Source of the DNA: Pseudomonas rhizoryzae
GTDB lineage: Bacteria; Pseudomonadota; Gammaproteobacteria; Pseudomonadales; Pseudomonadaceae
Reading direction: 5' to 3'
Assembly (NCBI RefSeq): GCF_005250615.1
Contig: NZ_SULM01000005.1
Location: 186,001-250,000, forward strand
DNA: 64,000 nucleotides
The notes under the pieces are model-generated. The model was not told the origin of the DNA. It worked only from the letters and a program-made list of their open reading frames with translations, and made no database searches. Shown one piece after another: positions 54,932 through 64,000 of the stretch (its first letter is position 1; the number at the start of each line of letters is the position of its first letter). The position numbers were made by a program, and so were the translations under genes.

Positions 54932-56575
54932 ATGCCCAAACCAATGCCGCCAGCGACGCCGAAAACCCGCGAAATAGACGTGCTGGCTACGTCCTTCAAA
55001 GTCTCCGCGCTGTGTCTTGCCGTCTTTCTCGCCGGCTGTCAGAGCAACAGTCAGCCGACCGATAATGGCTATCAAGCCGATCTGGAGATGACGCCGCACA
55101 AGATGCAGCGTCCGCCGGAATGGCTGCGGAAGGCCCCTGCGGTGGCGGCCACCAGTGGCGATATCTGGGACCGGGTTCGGGATGGCTACCAGCTACAGGA
55201 CCAGGGCGAAAACGGGACCAATCCGCGCATCGATCGACAACGTCTCTGGTACGCCAGTCACGAGGCCGCCCTTTCCCAGTCCTGCAGCCGTGGTGCCCCC
55301 TATCTGCACTACATCGTGGAGCGGCTGGAAGAGCGCAAGATGCCCCTAGAACTGGCCCTGCTGCCGGTCGTGGAAAGCTCCTTCAACCCCAACGCCCTCT
55401 CCCGCAGTGCCGCCGCCGGTCTCTGGCAATTCATTCCGACCACCGGCAAATACTTCAATCTGCGTCAGACCCGCTTCTATGACGGTCGCCGCGACATCAC
55501 CGCCTCGACCAATGCTGCGCTGGACTACCTGAGCAAGCTGCACGACATGTTCGGCGGTGACTGGCTGCTCGCCCTGGCCGCCTACAATGCCGGCGAAGGC
55601 ACCGTCAGCCGCGCCATCGAGCGCAACCAGTCGCTGGGCCTGCCGACCGATTACTGGAATCTCTCCTCGCTGCCGCAAGAAACCCAGGATTACGTACCCA
55701 AGCTGCTGGCGGTCTCGCAGATCGTGCGCAATCCGGGCGCCTATGGCCTCGCCCTGGAATCCATTCCGGACGAGCCCTATTTCGAAGTGGTGGACATCAA
55801 GCAGCACCTGGACCTGAACCGCGTTGCGGAGCTGGCCGACCTGGACGCCAAGGAACTCTACCGGCTGAATCCGGCGTACACCCAAGGGGTGACCATGGAC
55901 GGTCCCAAGCATCTGCTGGTGCCGGCAGAGAAAGCCAAGCGTCTCGCTGCGGCTCTGCCCTCCATCGCCTCCGATGCGGTCGTTCAGTGGCAGGAATACC
56001 GCGTTCGCCGTGGCGACACCCTGCGCAGCATCGCCAAACGTAACCACGTGAGCGTCGAGCAACTCACCGCACTCAACAAACTCAGCAGCCATACCCGTTT
56101 GTCCGCCGGACGGGAGCTGATGCTTCCGCGGCGCGAGACCGGCAATACCACGACGCCATTGGAGACCATCGCCGTCGCCGAGGAACCGGTGGTACGTACC
56201 TACAAGGTCCGCACCGGCGACAGCCTCTGGTCCATCGCCCGTGCCAACGACGTGGAACTGGCCGATCTCAAGCGCTGGAACGATCTGGGCAAGCGTGGCC
56301 TGAAGGTAGGCGAGACCCTGAAGCTACACGATACGGGCAGTGCGACGACCACCGCGACAGCGGCTTTGCCCGCCGCCTACACGGTCAAGGTCAAGAGCGC
56401 CAAAGCCACCAAGAACGCCAAGGGCGCGCCAACCTATTATCGGGTCAAGGCCGGCGATTCGCTGTACCAGATCGCCAAGCGCTACAACATCGGACTGCAG
56501 GCTCTGCAGGACTGGAATCCGCGGGTCGCCTCCGCGCTGACGCCCGGCCAGACCCTGACGCTCTTCCTCAACTGA
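54932..56575 (+). CDS. mltD: Membrane-bound lytic murein transglycosylase D with LysM repeats
   Basis: About 547 residues. Lipoprotein signal with lipobox LAGC (residues CLAVFLAGCQ), GH23/SLT domain with catalytic Glu in LALLPVVESSFNPNALSRS and AAYNAGEGTV, then three C-terminal LysM repeats (YRVRRGDTLRSIAKRN, YKVRTGDSLWSIARAN, YRVKAGDSLYQIAKRYN) that bind peptidoglycan. The start is uncertain: ATG 54932 or 54944, or a GTG just before the lipoprotein signal; upstream residues seem superfluous. Confidence 0.92.
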   Translation: MPKPMPPATPKTREIDVLATSFKVSALCLAVFLAGCQSNSQPTDNGYQADLEMTPHKMQRPPEWLRKAPAVAATSGDIWDRVRDGYQLQDQGENGTNPRIDRQRLWYASHEAALSQSCSRGAPYLHYIVERLEERKMPLELALLPVVESSFNPNALSRSAAAGLWQFIPTTGKYFNLRQTRFYDGRRDITASTNAALDYLSKLHDMFGGDWLLALAAYNAGEGTVSRAIERNQSLGLPTDYWNLSSLPQETQDYVPKLLAVSQIVRNPGAYGLALESIPDEPYFEVVDIKQHLDLNRVAELADLDAKELYRLNPAYTQGVTMDGPKHLLVPAEKAKRLAAALPSIASDAVVQWQEYRVRRGDTLRSIAKRNHVSVEQLTALNKLSSHTRLSAGRELMLPRRETGNTTTPLETIAVAEEPVVRTYKVRTGDSLWSIARANDVELADLKRWNDLGKRGLKVGETLKLHDTGSATTTATAALPAAYTVKVKSAKATKNAKGAPTYYRVKAGDSLYQIAKRYNIGLQALQDWNPRVASALTPGQTLTLFLN

Positions 56576-56770
56576 GCCGCGACCGCTCACCGCAGCGATC
56601 ATCCAGCGCTTTTGTCGAAGGTATCGACCTGCTACCTTACCGCCCCACCCGTGCCCGCCCCCACCAGGGATCGGGACAAGATCTCGCTCTGCCCTGCGCG
56701 GAGCCCTGCCCAACCCGACCGTCGGCCCTGCGGCTGAGGCGTCGGACTTAACACAGAAGAGGAAAACACC

Positions 56771-57571
56771 ATGGGATTTCTCGCCGGTAAGCGCGTTCTC
56801 ATCGTCGGCGTCGCCAGTAAGCTGTCCATCGCCTCCGGCATCGCCGCCGCCATGCACCGCGAGGGCGCGGAACTGGCCTTCACCTACCAGAACGAGAAGC
56901 TCAAGGGTCGCGTAGAAGAGTTCGCCGCCGGCTGGGGCTCCAATCCCGAGCTGTGCTTCCCCTGCGACGTTGCCGACGACGCCCAGATCGAAGCCGTCTT
57001 CGCCGAACTGGCGAAGAAGTGGGACGGCCTGGACTGCATCGTCCACTCGGTCGGCTTCGCTCCCGGCGATCAACTGGACGGTGATTTCACCAGCGTGACC
57101 ACCCGCGACGGCTTCAAGATCGCCCACGACATCAGCGCCTACAGCTTCGTCGCCCTGGCCAAGGCTGGTCGCGAGATGATGCGCGGCCGCAACGGCAGCC
57201 TGCTGACACTGTCCTATCTGGGCGCCGAGCGCACCATGCCCAACTACAACGTCATGGGTATGGCCAAGGCCAGTCTCGAAGCCGGCGTGCGTTACCTGGC
57301 CGGTAGCCTCGGCCCGGAAGGCACTCGCGTAAATGCCGTGTCCGCCGGTCCCATCCGCACCCTGGCGGCGTCGGGTATCAAGAGCTTCCGCAAGATGCTG
57401 GCCGCCAACGAGCGTCAGACGCCCCTGCGCCGCAACGTGACCATTGACGAAGTCGGTAACGCTGGTGCCTTCCTGTGTTCCGATCTGGCCTCGGGCATCA
57501 GTGGCGAGATCCTCTACGTCGACGGCGGCTTCAACACCACCGCGATGGGCCAGCTCAACGACGACGAGTGA
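56771..57571 (+). CDS. fabI: Enoyl-[acyl-carrier-protein] reductase (NADH)
   Basis: A 266-residue SDR-type reductase, last step of fatty acid elongation. Cofactor motif [13 protein letters not shown], catalytic Tyr159 and Lys166 ([14 protein letters not shown]. coli Tyr156, Lys163), and the substrate loop of triclosan-sensitive FabI present. Normal length and Pseudomonas synteny with mltD. Followed by a strong hairpin. Confidence 0.95.
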   Translation: MGFLAGKRVLIVGVASKLSIASGIAAAMHREGAELAFTYQNEKLKGRVEEFAAGWGSNPELCFPCDVADDAQIEAVFAELAKKWDGLDCIVHSVGFAPGDQLDGDFTSVTTRDGFKIAHDISAYSFVALAKAGREMMRGRNGSLLTLSYLGAERTMPNYNVMGMAKASLEAGVRYLAGSLGPEGTRVNAVSAGPIRTLAASGIKSFRKMLAANERQTPLRRNVTIDEVGNAGAFLCSDLASGISGEILYVDGGFNTTAMGQLNDDE

Positions 57572-57579
57572 TGGCAGAC

Positions 57580-57607
57580 AGAAGGGCCGGCAAATGCCGG
57601 CCCTTCT
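57580..57607 (+). terminator. Strong terminator after fabI
   Basis: Twelve-base stem AGAAGGGCCGGC / GCCGGCCCTTCT with AAAT loop, followed by GCTTTT. Lies six bases from the convergent end of the FNT gene, so it likely serves both strands. Confidence 0.82.
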
Positions 57608-57612
57608 GCTTT

Positions 57613-58476
57613 TCAGTTCTCGCTACGCACCTGAGCATGACTGATCAGCGCGAAGATCAGACTACCTCCGACGATATTGCCCGCCAGCGTCGGCCCAGCG
57701 AAGGTCAGCCAGAACTCTCCCCAGGTCGCCTCCCCGGCGAACACCAGATAGGCCACCTCCAGGCTGCCCACGACGATATGGGTGAAGTCGCCCAACGCCA
57801 TGAGATAGGTGATCAGCACGATGATCCAGATCTTGGCGCTTTCCGCTGCCGGCAGCATCCAGACCATGGTGGCGATCATCCAGCCGGACACTATGCCCTT
57901 GGCGAACATACCGGTGGCGTCGTTCTCCATGACCTTGGTACCGATCGCGAGAAATTTCGCATCGGCCTTGGCATCGAACAGCGGCAGATGCAGGATCACG
58001 TAGGCGACCAGGATGGTACCCAGCAGATTGCCGATGAGCACCACGCCCCACAGTCGCCCAAGTCGGCCGAAATTATGCAGCGTGGGTTCGCTCATCACCG
58101 GCAGGACAGCCGTCAGAGTGTTCTCGGTAAACAACTGCTGGCGCGCCAGGATCACCCCGAGAAACCCGGCTGAATAGCCAAAGCTGGCGATGATCTTGCT
58201 GTAACCGCCTTCGGGCAGGTTGGCATTGAGCAAACCCATGGCCATCAGCGAAAGCCCCATGGTCAGCCCTGCTGCCAGCGCTGACCAGAACAACGCGGCG
58301 ATGGTGCGTTCCAGCTCGTGATCACCCTGGGAACGAATGATCTCGTGCAGAACCACGGCACGTGGCAGTTGGCTCTCGTCGACGTTTTGTTCTTCCTCGC
58401 GCGTCAGTTCTGGATCGTCCGGACCGGACTCTTGACGCTGTCGTGGCTCTTCGGCCTTTCCCTGGTCTCGACTCAT
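57613..58476 (-). CDS. Formate/nitrite transporter family protein (YfdC-like)
   Basis: A 287-residue membrane protein. A long acidic/basic N-terminal tail (about 45 residues) precedes a pore of the FNT type: SLMAMGLLNANLP, FGYSAGFLGVILARQQLFTENTL, LITYLMALGDFTHIVVGSLEV and TFAGPTLAGNIVGGS. Closest to the YfdC group, whose substrate is unsettled. ATG shares a base with the preceding stop (TGATG). Confidence 0.85.
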   Translation of the reverse strand: MSRDQGKAEEPRQRQESGPDDPELTREEEQNVDESQLPRAVVLHEIIRSQGDHELERTIAALFWSALAAGLTMGLSLMAMGLLNANLPEGGYSKIIASFGYSAGFLGVILARQQLFTENTLTAVLPVMSEPTLHNFGRLGRLWGVVLIGNLLGTILVAYVILHLPLFDAKADAKFLAIGTKVMENDATGMFAKGIVSGWMIATMVWMLPAAESAKIWIIVLITYLMALGDFTHIVVGSLEVAYLVFAGEATWGEFWLTFAGPTLAGNIVGGSLIFALISHAQVRSEN

Positions 58477-58721
58477 CAGACGGCCTGCTCATCCCAAAGG
58501 AGTTCATCATCGTCACCGATTTCCGTGACTCGGTTGAGTGCGGCGTCGGCAGCTTCTTCCGCTTCGGATGCCAGATCGAAATGACGCTCGGTGGCCACCT
58601 TGTGGAAGGTTGGCTGGGCATCGTCCCGCCGTGCCTTGACGGCGATGACCGCCTCGAATCCCTGTTCGGCGGGAACCGCGGATGAGATCGCTTCGTGATG
58701 AGTGAAATGCTTGATGGCCAT
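58476..58721 (-). CDS. Small hypothetical acidic protein upstream of the FNT gene
   Basis: An 81-residue soluble protein (opening MAIKHFTHHEAI), acidic at the C-terminus (ALNRVTEIGDDDELLWDE). I do not recognise it. It is coupled to the FNT gene by TGATG. ATG 58721 is chosen; upstream codons lie in a less protein-like frame. Confidence 0.6.
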   Translation of the reverse strand: MAIKHFTHHEAISSAVPAEQGFEAVIAVKARRDDAQPTFHKVATERHFDLASEAEEAADAALNRVTEIGDDDELLWDEQAV

Positions 58722-58817
58722 GGATGCCGATGTCTCCCGAACCTGGGGCGACCGGAGTGATCGCGCCTGTTCTAATAGACTGTCTCGGCGAAAAAACGAT
58801 CTGTGCAACGAAGCGGA

Positions 58818-59201
58818 TCAGCTACCGAGTAGTTTCTGAACCTGTAGATGTAGGCGTTCTAGAGAGAAAGGCTTGGTCAGCAGGGGGACCTTGCCCAGCA
58901 GCGCGGAGCCGGTGTCTATGATCTCGGCAGGATAGCCACTGATGAACAGCACCTTGAGATCGGGACGCAGCTTGAGTGCCGGCTCGGCGATCATGACACC
59001 GGAAACGCCGTCGGGCAGCCGAAAATCAGTGATGAGCAGGTCGAGGCGAGGCCTACCCGCGAGAATGCGAAAGGCTTCCAGGGAAGAGGGTGCCTGGAGA
59101 ACGGTGTAGCCCAGTTCAGAGAGATAGTCCGCCAGAATCATCAGTATCTGCGGCTCATCCTCGACGACCAGCACTACCTTGTTCGTTTCCACGCTCACCA
59201 T
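58818..59201 (-). CDS. Single-domain response regulator (CheY/receiver)
   Basis: A 127-residue stand-alone receiver: acidic pocket VVEDEP, phospho-Asp in LLITDFRLPDG, Thr/Ser in VLFISGYPAE, and Lys in PLLTKPFSL. No output domain. ATG 59201 has AGGGG five bases upstream. Similar to receivers of hybrid kinases such as that at 42928-45999, a possible but unproven partner. Confidence 0.85.
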   Translation of the reverse strand: MVSVETNKVVLVVEDEPQILMILADYLSELGYTVLQAPSSLEAFRILAGRPRLDLLITDFRLPDGVSGVMIAEPALKLRPDLKVLFISGYPAEIIDTGSALLGKVPLLTKPFSLERLHLQVQKLLGS

Positions 59202-59223
59202 CAAACCCCTGTACGCACACATT

Positions 59224-59304
59224 CGGCTCCCTTGGACCCAGGGGAGCCGTAAAGTTCCAACTTATAGCAGCGGTTACAGGCCGTTGGTGGTGCCAACGGC
59301 CTGT
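59224..59304. terminator. Two hairpins between the receiver gene and the small exported protein gene
   Basis: Stem CGGCTCCC / GGGAGCCG (59224-59249), then a perfect 12-bp stem ACAGGCCGTTGG / CCAACGGCCTGT with 5-base loop (59276-59304). The second lies directly beyond the small-gene stop on the minus strand; no T-run follows. Confidence 0.5.
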
Positions 59305-59308
59305 GCCA

Positions 59309-59521
59309 TTACTGCTGTTTCTTCTGGCCTTGCTCATTGATGGTGGTCTTGCCAGCACCGGTCGCGGCGCCTGCGCCTTCGCCAGTCTTCTGGCCGGCCG
59401 GGGTACCCATGCCAGCGCTATTGGCCTTCGGCGGGTTACCTGCGCTGTCGGCGGCGAAGGCAGCGCCACTGACGGCGATCAGACCAGCAAACATCAGAGC
59501 AGCGGTTTTCTTTGCGTTCAT
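59309..59521 (-). CDS. Small exported protein of unknown function
   Basis: A 70-residue protein: signal peptide MNAKKTAALMFAGLIAVSGAAFA, then a glycine/alanine-rich mature part (AGNPPKANSAGMGTPAGQKTGEGAG) ending Gln-Lys-Lys-Gln-Gln. GGAG eight bases before ATG 59521. Likely periplasmic or envelope; no known fold. Confidence 0.65.
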   Translation of the reverse strand: MNAKKTAALMFAGLIAVSGAAFAADSAGNPPKANSAGMGTPAGQKTGEGAGAATGAGKTTINEQGQKKQQ

Positions 59522-59646
59522 GGTGAGACTCCGGGTTGATTGACCACTGTTTAGGCAGGCCAAGCGCCGATTCGTTCTCTCACCTTGTATCTGCGGGCTG
59601 TAACCGAATGCGAACCGCCGCAAGCCTGTAACGTTAACATGAAAAG

Positions 59647-59662
59647 ACCGCTCCAGAGCGGT
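59647..59662 (-). terminator. Terminator of the ben operon
   Basis: On the minus strand ACCGCTC-TG-GAGCGGT followed by CTTTTC, about 90 bp beyond benD. Short but clear hairpin with a T-stretch. Confidence 0.6.
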
Positions 59663-59754
59663 TGGTGAACAGCGGATAGCGGCACCCGCCGTTCTCTTGC
59701 TCGTCAGGCTTTGTCCGGCAAGAGACGGCAGGCATCGCCTCACTCGCGATGGGA

Positions 59755-60516
59755 TCACCCCTGATCCCCGCCACCGACCGGCAGGACGGTGCCGGTAATG
59801 TAGGAGGCTTCGTCCGAGGCCAGGAAGAGAATGGCGCCCACCTGCTCGTCGAGGGTGCCGTAGCGCTTCATCAGGCTGCTGTCGCAGGTCTGGTCGACGA
59901 TCTGCTGATACCACTGGCGGTCCTGCGCCGATTCCACCTGAGCGTTACGCGGGATACGCCGCGGCGGCGCCTGGGTGCCGCCGGGGGCCGTGGCGTTGAC
60001 CCGAATGCCACGACCAGCGGTTTCGAAGGCCAGGCAGGCGGTCAGGGCGTTCACGCCGCCTTTGGCGGCCCCATAGGGCACCCGGTTGATGCCGCGGGTG
60101 GCGATGGACGACACATTGACGATGGCGCCCTGCCCTTGCGCCAACATGTACGGCAGCACCGCATGGCAGCACCAAAGCGTGGGAAACAGCGAGCGCCGGA
60201 TTTCCGCTTCGATCTCGTCGACCCGATAGTGCTCGAAGGGCTTGGCCCAGATCGTGCCCCCAACATTGTTGATCAGGATGTCGAGCCTGCCCTGCCAGGC
60301 GTGCGCCTGGCGCAAGGCACTCTGGCAGTCGGCGGCCTCTTCGAGGTCGGCCGTCAGCGTCAGGCTGAGATCGCCCTGCAGCTCATGAACCAGCGCCGAG
60401 CGATCGATGGCCACCAGCAGCGCCCCTTCCGCGCGCAGCCGCTCGGCCACTGCCCGCCCGATGCCTTGCGCAGCCCCCGTCACCACCGCCACCTTGTTGG
60501 AAAATCGGCCGTTCAT
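59755..60516 (-). CDS. benD: 1,6-Dihydroxycyclohexa-2,4-diene-1-carboxylate dehydrogenase
   Basis: A 253-residue SDR that rearomatises the benzoate cis-diol to catechol, releasing CO2 and NADH. Cofactor motif VVTGAAQGIGRAVAERL, NNVGGTIWAKPFE, catalytic Ser region NVSSIATRG and Tyr-Lys in PYGAAKGGVNAL. Last gene of the minus-strand operon benABCD, ten bases after benC; the end is VLPVGGGDQG. Confidence 0.92.
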   Translation of the reverse strand: MNGRFSNKVAVVTGAAQGIGRAVAERLRAEGALLVAIDRSALVHELQGDLSLTLTADLEEAADCQSALRQAHAWQGRLDILINNVGGTIWAKPFEHYRVDEIEAEIRRSLFPTLWCCHAVLPYMLAQGQGAIVNVSSIATRGINRVPYGAAKGGVNALTACLAFETAGRGIRVNATAPGGTQAPPRRIPRNAQVESAQDRQWYQQIVDQTCDSSLMKRYGTLDEQVGAILFLASDEASYITGTVLPVGGGDQG

Positions 60517-60525
60517 GGGTCCTCC

Positions 60526-61548
60526 TCAGGCAGCATCGCCAGTAGCCACGACCGTGGCCGTGAATTTCTCGTAGTGGAAGCTGGCCGGCTCGACACCTTG
60601 CTCGCCCAGGTACTGGCGGACCGCATCCACCATGGGTGGCGGTCCGCAAAGGTAGATGTCGACGTCGCCACCGTTCAGCGCCTCCGTAGGGAGATGCTGG
60701 GTGACATAGCCCTGGCGCGGGTGCTGGGTCCGGGGATCCGCGACACAGGTCAGGACGCTCAGGCCCGGCAATAGGCGTTTATAGGCTTCCAACGCCTCGA
60801 CCAGCACCAGATCCTCGTCACGGGTCACGCCGTACAGCAGTTGGATCGGCTGTTGGCAGCCCTGCTCGGCCAGTACCGCCAGCATCGACAGAAAGGGCGC
60901 AAGCCCGGTGCCGCCAGCCAGGAACAGCAGCGGTCGGCAGACTTCGCGGAGAAAGAAGCTACCCAGCGGGCCACTGAGACGCAGTGAATCCCCCAGGCGC
61001 GCCCGGGCGAGCCAGCCGCTCATGAGTCCGCCCGGCACCTGTTTGATGAGGAAGCTGGCGGCGGCCTCACCGGGACGGCTGCTGAAGGAATAGGCCCGCG
61101 TCTGGCCGCTGCCGGGTACCTCCAGATTCATGTACTGCCCCGGCAGAAAGTCCGGTGCGCGATCCAGGGTCAGGCTGAGAACGACGGCGGCGTCGCCAAG
61201 ATGTTCGAGTCCGGCGACGGTGGCCTGGTAGGTGGCTACGCCTGTCTTGCAGCGGGCCGCGGGTACGGGTACCCGCAGGACACAATCCGAGCTCACCGTC
61301 ATCTGGCAGGTCAGCACCTGCCCGGCGGCGGCTTCGCTGGGGCTCAGGGCGTCTTCGAGGTAGTCCTCGCCCAGGGCGTAGTCGCCCTTTTCGCAGTGGC
61401 ATTTGCAGGTGCCACAGACCCCATCGGAGCAGTCCATCGGCAGGTTGATGCGCTGGCGGTAGGCGGCATCGAGCACCGTCTCGCCGGGGTTGCAATCGAT
61501 GAAGCGGGTGACGCCGTCTTCGAACGTCAACGCCAGGGTATAGCTCAT
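60526..61548 (-). CDS. benC: Benzoate 1,2-dioxygenase electron-transfer component
   Basis: A 340-residue reductase. N-terminal plant-type ferredoxin (ligands in MDCSDGVCGTCKCHCEKGDY, last Cys in VLTCQMT), FAD-binding RAYSFSSRPGE and NAD-binding LFLAGGTGLAPFLSM, CGPPPMVDAVRQYL. This ferredoxin-first layout is BenC/XylZ, opposite to the IacF-type reductase at 27176. Coupled to benB (12 bp gap). Confidence 0.92.
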   Translation of the reverse strand: MSYTLALTFEDGVTRFIDCNPGETVLDAAYRQRINLPMDCSDGVCGTCKCHCEKGDYALGEDYLEDALSPSEAAAGQVLTCQMTVSSDCVLRVPVPAARCKTGVATYQATVAGLEHLGDAAVVLSLTLDRAPDFLPGQYMNLEVPGSGQTRAYSFSSRPGEAAASFLIKQVPGGLMSGWLARARLGDSLRLSGPLGSFFLREVCRPLLFLAGGTGLAPFLSMLAVLAEQGCQQPIQLLYGVTRDEDLVLVEALEAYKRLLPGLSVLTCVADPRTQHPRQGYVTQHLPTEALNGGDVDIYLCGPPPMVDAVRQYLGEQGVEPASFHYEKFTATVVATGDAA

Positions 61549-61560
61549 GGCGGCGCTCTC

Positions 61561-62049
61561 CTAGCAGTGATAGATGTCGATGACCTGGTGGATGTAGTCG
61601 TTCTTCAGCACCACCTTCTTGCGGGTGATCAGCGGCTGCTCGCCGCGCAGGTCGAGCCCGTAGAAGGAGGTACCGAAGAAGACGTCGGTAGTGCGATAGC
61701 GGTGGCTCAAGGTCTGCCAGTTGAAGCGCAGCTCGGCCGTCTCGGCATCCGCGGCCAGGACTTCCAGATTGGCGATGAAGTGGGCCGTGCGTGGCTCCGG
61801 GGTACTGGCGCTGGAGCGCTCGGTCTTGATGCGGAAGATGCGATCTTCCAGACCCTCGCGATTGGGGTAGTAGATCAACGAGATGTGCGCCTGGGGATCC
61901 TCCACGAGTTGGTCGTGGTCGTCCCAGGCGGGCATCCAGAATTGCACCTGGGGGCTGTAGCAGGCGAGCCAGGCGTCCCACTGGCGATCATCCAGCAGCC
62001 GGGCTTCACGGTAGACGAACTCGAGGAGCTGACTAGGGGCGATGTTCAT
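61561..62049 (-). CDS. benB: Benzoate 1,2-dioxygenase beta subunit
   Basis: A 162-residue small subunit: [61 protein letters not shown] and [24 protein letters not shown] 62049 overlaps the benA stop (ATGA). Closely matches BenB/XylY. Confidence 0.92.
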   Translation of the reverse strand: MNIAPSQLLEFVYREARLLDDRQWDAWLACYSPQVQFWMPAWDDHDQLVEDPQAHISLIYYPNREGLEDRIFRIKTERSSASTPEPRTAHFIANLEVLAADAETAELRFNWQTLSHRYRTTDVFFGTSFYGLDLRGEQPLITRKKVVLKNDYIHQVIDIYHC

Positions 62050-63422
62050 GCGGCGTTCTCCCCGTCGGTGGCGACCAGCGTGGCGCGTTCCCGCTCGATG
62101 GCTTGGCCGAGGGCCTGGGCCCAGTAGGCATGCTGGCGCACGAACAGGCCTTCGTCCTCGGTGCGGGGGCCGGATAGCAGCGGCGCCATGCCCAGCGCCC
62201 GGGCATTGTCGTCGGCACCCGCTTGCCAGTGCAGCGCCCCGCGGGACAGGTCGTTCCACAGCTCGGTATTGCCTTGGTAGCCACTCTGGCAGGCGCGGAA
62301 TTCCTCCAGGTCGTCCGGCGTCCCCATCCCGCTGACGTTGAAAAAATCCTCGTACTGGCGGATGCGCAGGGCGCGGTCGGCGGCGCTCTCGCCCTTGGGC
62401 GCGAAGCAGTAGATGGTCACCTCGGTCTTGTCGACCGCCAGGGGCCGTACCACGCGGATCTGGGTGGAGAACTGATCCATCAGGTAGACGTTGGGATACA
62501 GGCAGAGATTGCGCGTCTGGCCGACGATGAGCTCGGCCCGTTCGGCGCCGAGTCGCTCCCGGAGCGCTTCCCGATGACCGTATACCGGTCGCACCTCGGG
62601 ATTGAGCAACTGGGTCCAGAGCAGGATGTGGCCGTGCTCGAAGCCGTAGACGCCGCCGACGCTCTTGGACCAGCCGTTGGCGTCCACGGTACGGGTACCT
62701 TCCGCCGCGTAGTTGCGCCGCTGCATGGTGGCGGAGTAGTTCCAGTGCACGGAGCTGACGTGGTAGCCGTCCGCACCATTCTCCATCTGCAGCTTCCAAT
62801 TGCCGTCATAGGTGTAGGTGGAATTGCCACGCAGCACCTCCAGACCCTCGGGTGCCTGGTCGACGATCTGGTCGATGATGACGCGGGTCTCGCCAAGATA
62901 GTCGGACAGCTCGGGGACCGCGGCACTGAGCGAGCCGAACAGGAAGCCGCGATAGGTCTCGAAGCGGGCCAGGCGGGTCAGGTCGTGGGAGCCGTCGCAG
63001 TCGAACTGCTCCGGGTAGGCACCGTGCTTGCCGTCCTTCACCTTGAGCAACTTGCCGCCATTGCTGAAGGTCCAGCCATGGAAGGGACAGGTGAAGGAAC
63101 TCTTGTTGCCCTGCTTGCGGCGGCAGAGCATGGCACCACGGTGGGCGCAGGCGTTGACCAGGCCGTGCAGATCGCCCTGCTTGTCGCGGGTGATCATCAC
63201 TGGCTGGCGACCGATCCAGGTGGTGAAGTAGTCGTTGATGGCGGGAATCTGGCTCTCGTGCGCCAGGTAGACCCAGCCGCCTTCGAAGAGGTGCTTGAGC
63301 TCCAATTCGAACAGGGCGGGATCGGTGAAGACGCTGCGGCGGCAGCGGAAGACGCCACGGGCAGGGTCGTCTTCGACGGCATCGGCAACCTGCCGAGCGA
63401 GGCGGTCGAACATGCTGATCAT
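62046..63422 (-). CDS. benA: Benzoate (or toluate/halobenzoate) 1,2-dioxygenase alpha subunit
   Basis: A 458-residue Rieske oxygenase catalytic subunit: Rieske ligands [10 protein letters not shown] and CPFHGW, iron ligands in [13 protein letters not shown], and a C-terminal segment [22 protein letters not shown]. Opening [37 protein letters not shown] fits BenA, XylX and CbdA alike, so substrate range among benzoates is not settled. The [16 protein letters not shown] variant is closer to my recollection of XylX/CbdA. ATG 63422 has GAGGG upstream; ATG 63413 also possible. Confidence 0.9.
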   Translation of the reverse strand: MISMFDRLARQVADAVEDDPARGVFRCRRSVFTDPALFELELKHLFEGGWVYLAHESQIPAINDYFTTWIGRQPVMITRDKQGDLHGLVNACAHRGAMLCRRKQGNKSSFTCPFHGWTFSNGGKLLKVKDGKHGAYPEQFDCDGSHDLTRLARFETYRGFLFGSLSAAVPELSDYLGETRVIIDQIVDQAPEGLEVLRGNSTYTYDGNWKLQMENGADGYHVSSVHWNYSATMQRRNYAAEGTRTVDANGWSKSVGGVYGFEHGHILLWTQLLNPEVRPVYGHREALRERLGAERAELIVGQTRNLCLYPNVYLMDQFSTQIRVVRPLAVDKTEVTIYCFAPKGESAADRALRIRQYEDFFNVSGMGTPDDLEEFRACQSGYQGNTELWNDLSRGALHWQAGADDNARALGMAPLLSGPRTEDEGLFVRQHAYWAQALGQAIERERATLVATDGENAA

Positions 63423-63437
63423 GGGGATGGCCCTCGG

Positions 63438-63447
63438 TTGTTGTTGT
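63438..63447 (-). promoter_or_regulatory. CA motif (Hfq/Crc target-like) in the benA leader
   Basis: Minus strand ACAACAACAA, 16 bases before the start codon and adjacent to the ribosome site. Matches AAnAAnAA. benA is a known Crc target in other pseudomonads; here inferred. Confidence 0.6.
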
Positions 63448-63507
63448 ATCAGGCCAACCCAGGGTAGGAGCGGCGGCGCCTGGCCAATAGCCGCTCCTTG
63501 CGAATCG

Positions 63508-64000
63508 CTATCCGCCCTGTGCGCCCTCCTCGCGCCCACGCTTCCAGGTGGCCGAAGGCAATTCGCCGAATCTCTTGCGATAGACTTCGGCGAAGCGCCC
63601 CAGGTGGACGAAGCCGAGATCCAGAGCGACGGCGGTGACACTGGTGGCGCGTGGCTCCAGCAGGCGTTGGCGGACTTGGTCCAGCTTGCACTGCCGGATG
63701 TAGTCCCCCGGGGCGACGCCGACGTGACGCTCGAACAGGCTGTAGAGGGTGCGGCGGCTGACATTGGCCACCTGCATCAGGCGCTCGACGCTGATATCTT
63801 CACCAAGGTGCTGGTCGATGAAGGCCTGCAACCGGTCGAAGCGTTGGCTGACGGCGGCGAGCGGGATGGACGCCGACCAGGTGCTGTTCTCCACCAGCGC
63901 CAGCAGCTTGCTGGCCACCAGCCGCTCGTACAGCGCCGAAGTACCCGGCGTGGCCGCCTCCTCCGCCTCCCGGCAGAGCAACTCCAGCAGCGCCAGGAAG
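63508..64000 (-). CDS. AraC/XylS-family activator (BenR-like), 5'-truncated
   Basis: C-terminal part of a regulator whose start lies past the window edge (frame open to 64000). Double HTH at the C-terminus: [45 protein letters not shown] and [29 protein letters not shown], the BenR/XylS family pattern. It is encoded directly upstream of benA on the same strand, as benR is; with benzoate bound it would activate the operon. Symbol withheld because the sensor half is missing. Confidence 0.8.
   Translation of the reverse strand, partial: FLALLELLCREAEEAATPGTSALYERLVASKLLALVENSTWSASIPLAAVSQRFDRLQAFIDQHLGEDISVERLMQVANVSRRTLYSLFERHVGVAPGDYIRQCKLDQVRQRLLEPRATSVTAVALDLGFVHLGRFAEVYRKRFGELPSATWKRGREEGAQGG

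Overview
The window is chromosomal DNA of a high-GC gammaproteobacterium, almost certainly a Pseudomonas, possibly of the P. oryzihabitans/P. psychrotolerans type. The species is an inference; the genus rests on the core order fimL-nudC, dnaQ, rnhA, methyltransferase, gloB, mltD, fabI, which matches the conserved Pseudomonas arrangement, and on the OprD porin and ben/pob genes. No rRNA or tRNA gene was recognised.

Layout. 1-7.3 kb: dipeptide/oligopeptide ABC importer operon (5' end cut by the window) with two M20 peptidases, the second broken by a -1 frameshift. 7.4-9.9 kb: lower-GC divergent oxidoreductase/LysR pair and a LysE remnant. 9.9-12.0 kb: acdR-acdS (ACC deaminase, lowers plant ethylene) and a small gene. 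12.0-15.3 kb: AT-rich accessory island with a 141-bp MITE-like element, a Septu-like (PtuA/PtuB) ATPase-HNH pair whose ATPase is split at an A_AAA_AAG slippery site, and a PD-(D/E)XK-like nuclease candidate. 15.8-20.2 kb: gpr, then a sorbitol/mannitol locus (AraC regulator, binding protein, sorbitol dehydrogenase) without its permeases. 20.2-36.6 kb: an indole-3-acetic acid catabolism (iac-type) cluster with dioxygenase, flavin monooxygenase and reductase, amidase, SnoaL protein, OprD porin, two MHS-type transporters and two LysR regulators; no iacE-type short-chain dehydrogenase was found there. 36.7-38.3 kb: membrane-anchored catalase-like peroxidase plus cytochrome b561. 38.4-38.8 kb: a candidate CrcZ/CrcY-type small RNA with sigma-54 promoter, enhancer-like repeats, CA motifs and terminator. 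38.8-43 kb: a Tus homologue, phoD with a Pho box, and a stand-alone aroA. 43-48 kb: hybrid histidine kinase, pobR and pobA. 48-59.5 kb: mostly housekeeping genes. 59.7-64 kb: benDCBA read leftward and the 3' part of a BenR/XylS-type regulator.

How it fits together. The accessory genes describe a plant-associated life: ACC deaminase, auxin degradation, use of sugar alcohols, and oxidation of aromatic acids (iac and ben routes to catechol, pobA to protocatechuate). The candidate small RNA would titrate Hfq/Crc and so relieve carbon catabolite repression; matching CA motifs lie just upstream of benA and of the sorbitol binding-protein gene. All functional assignments come from reading the sequence against remembered family features; no database search was run.
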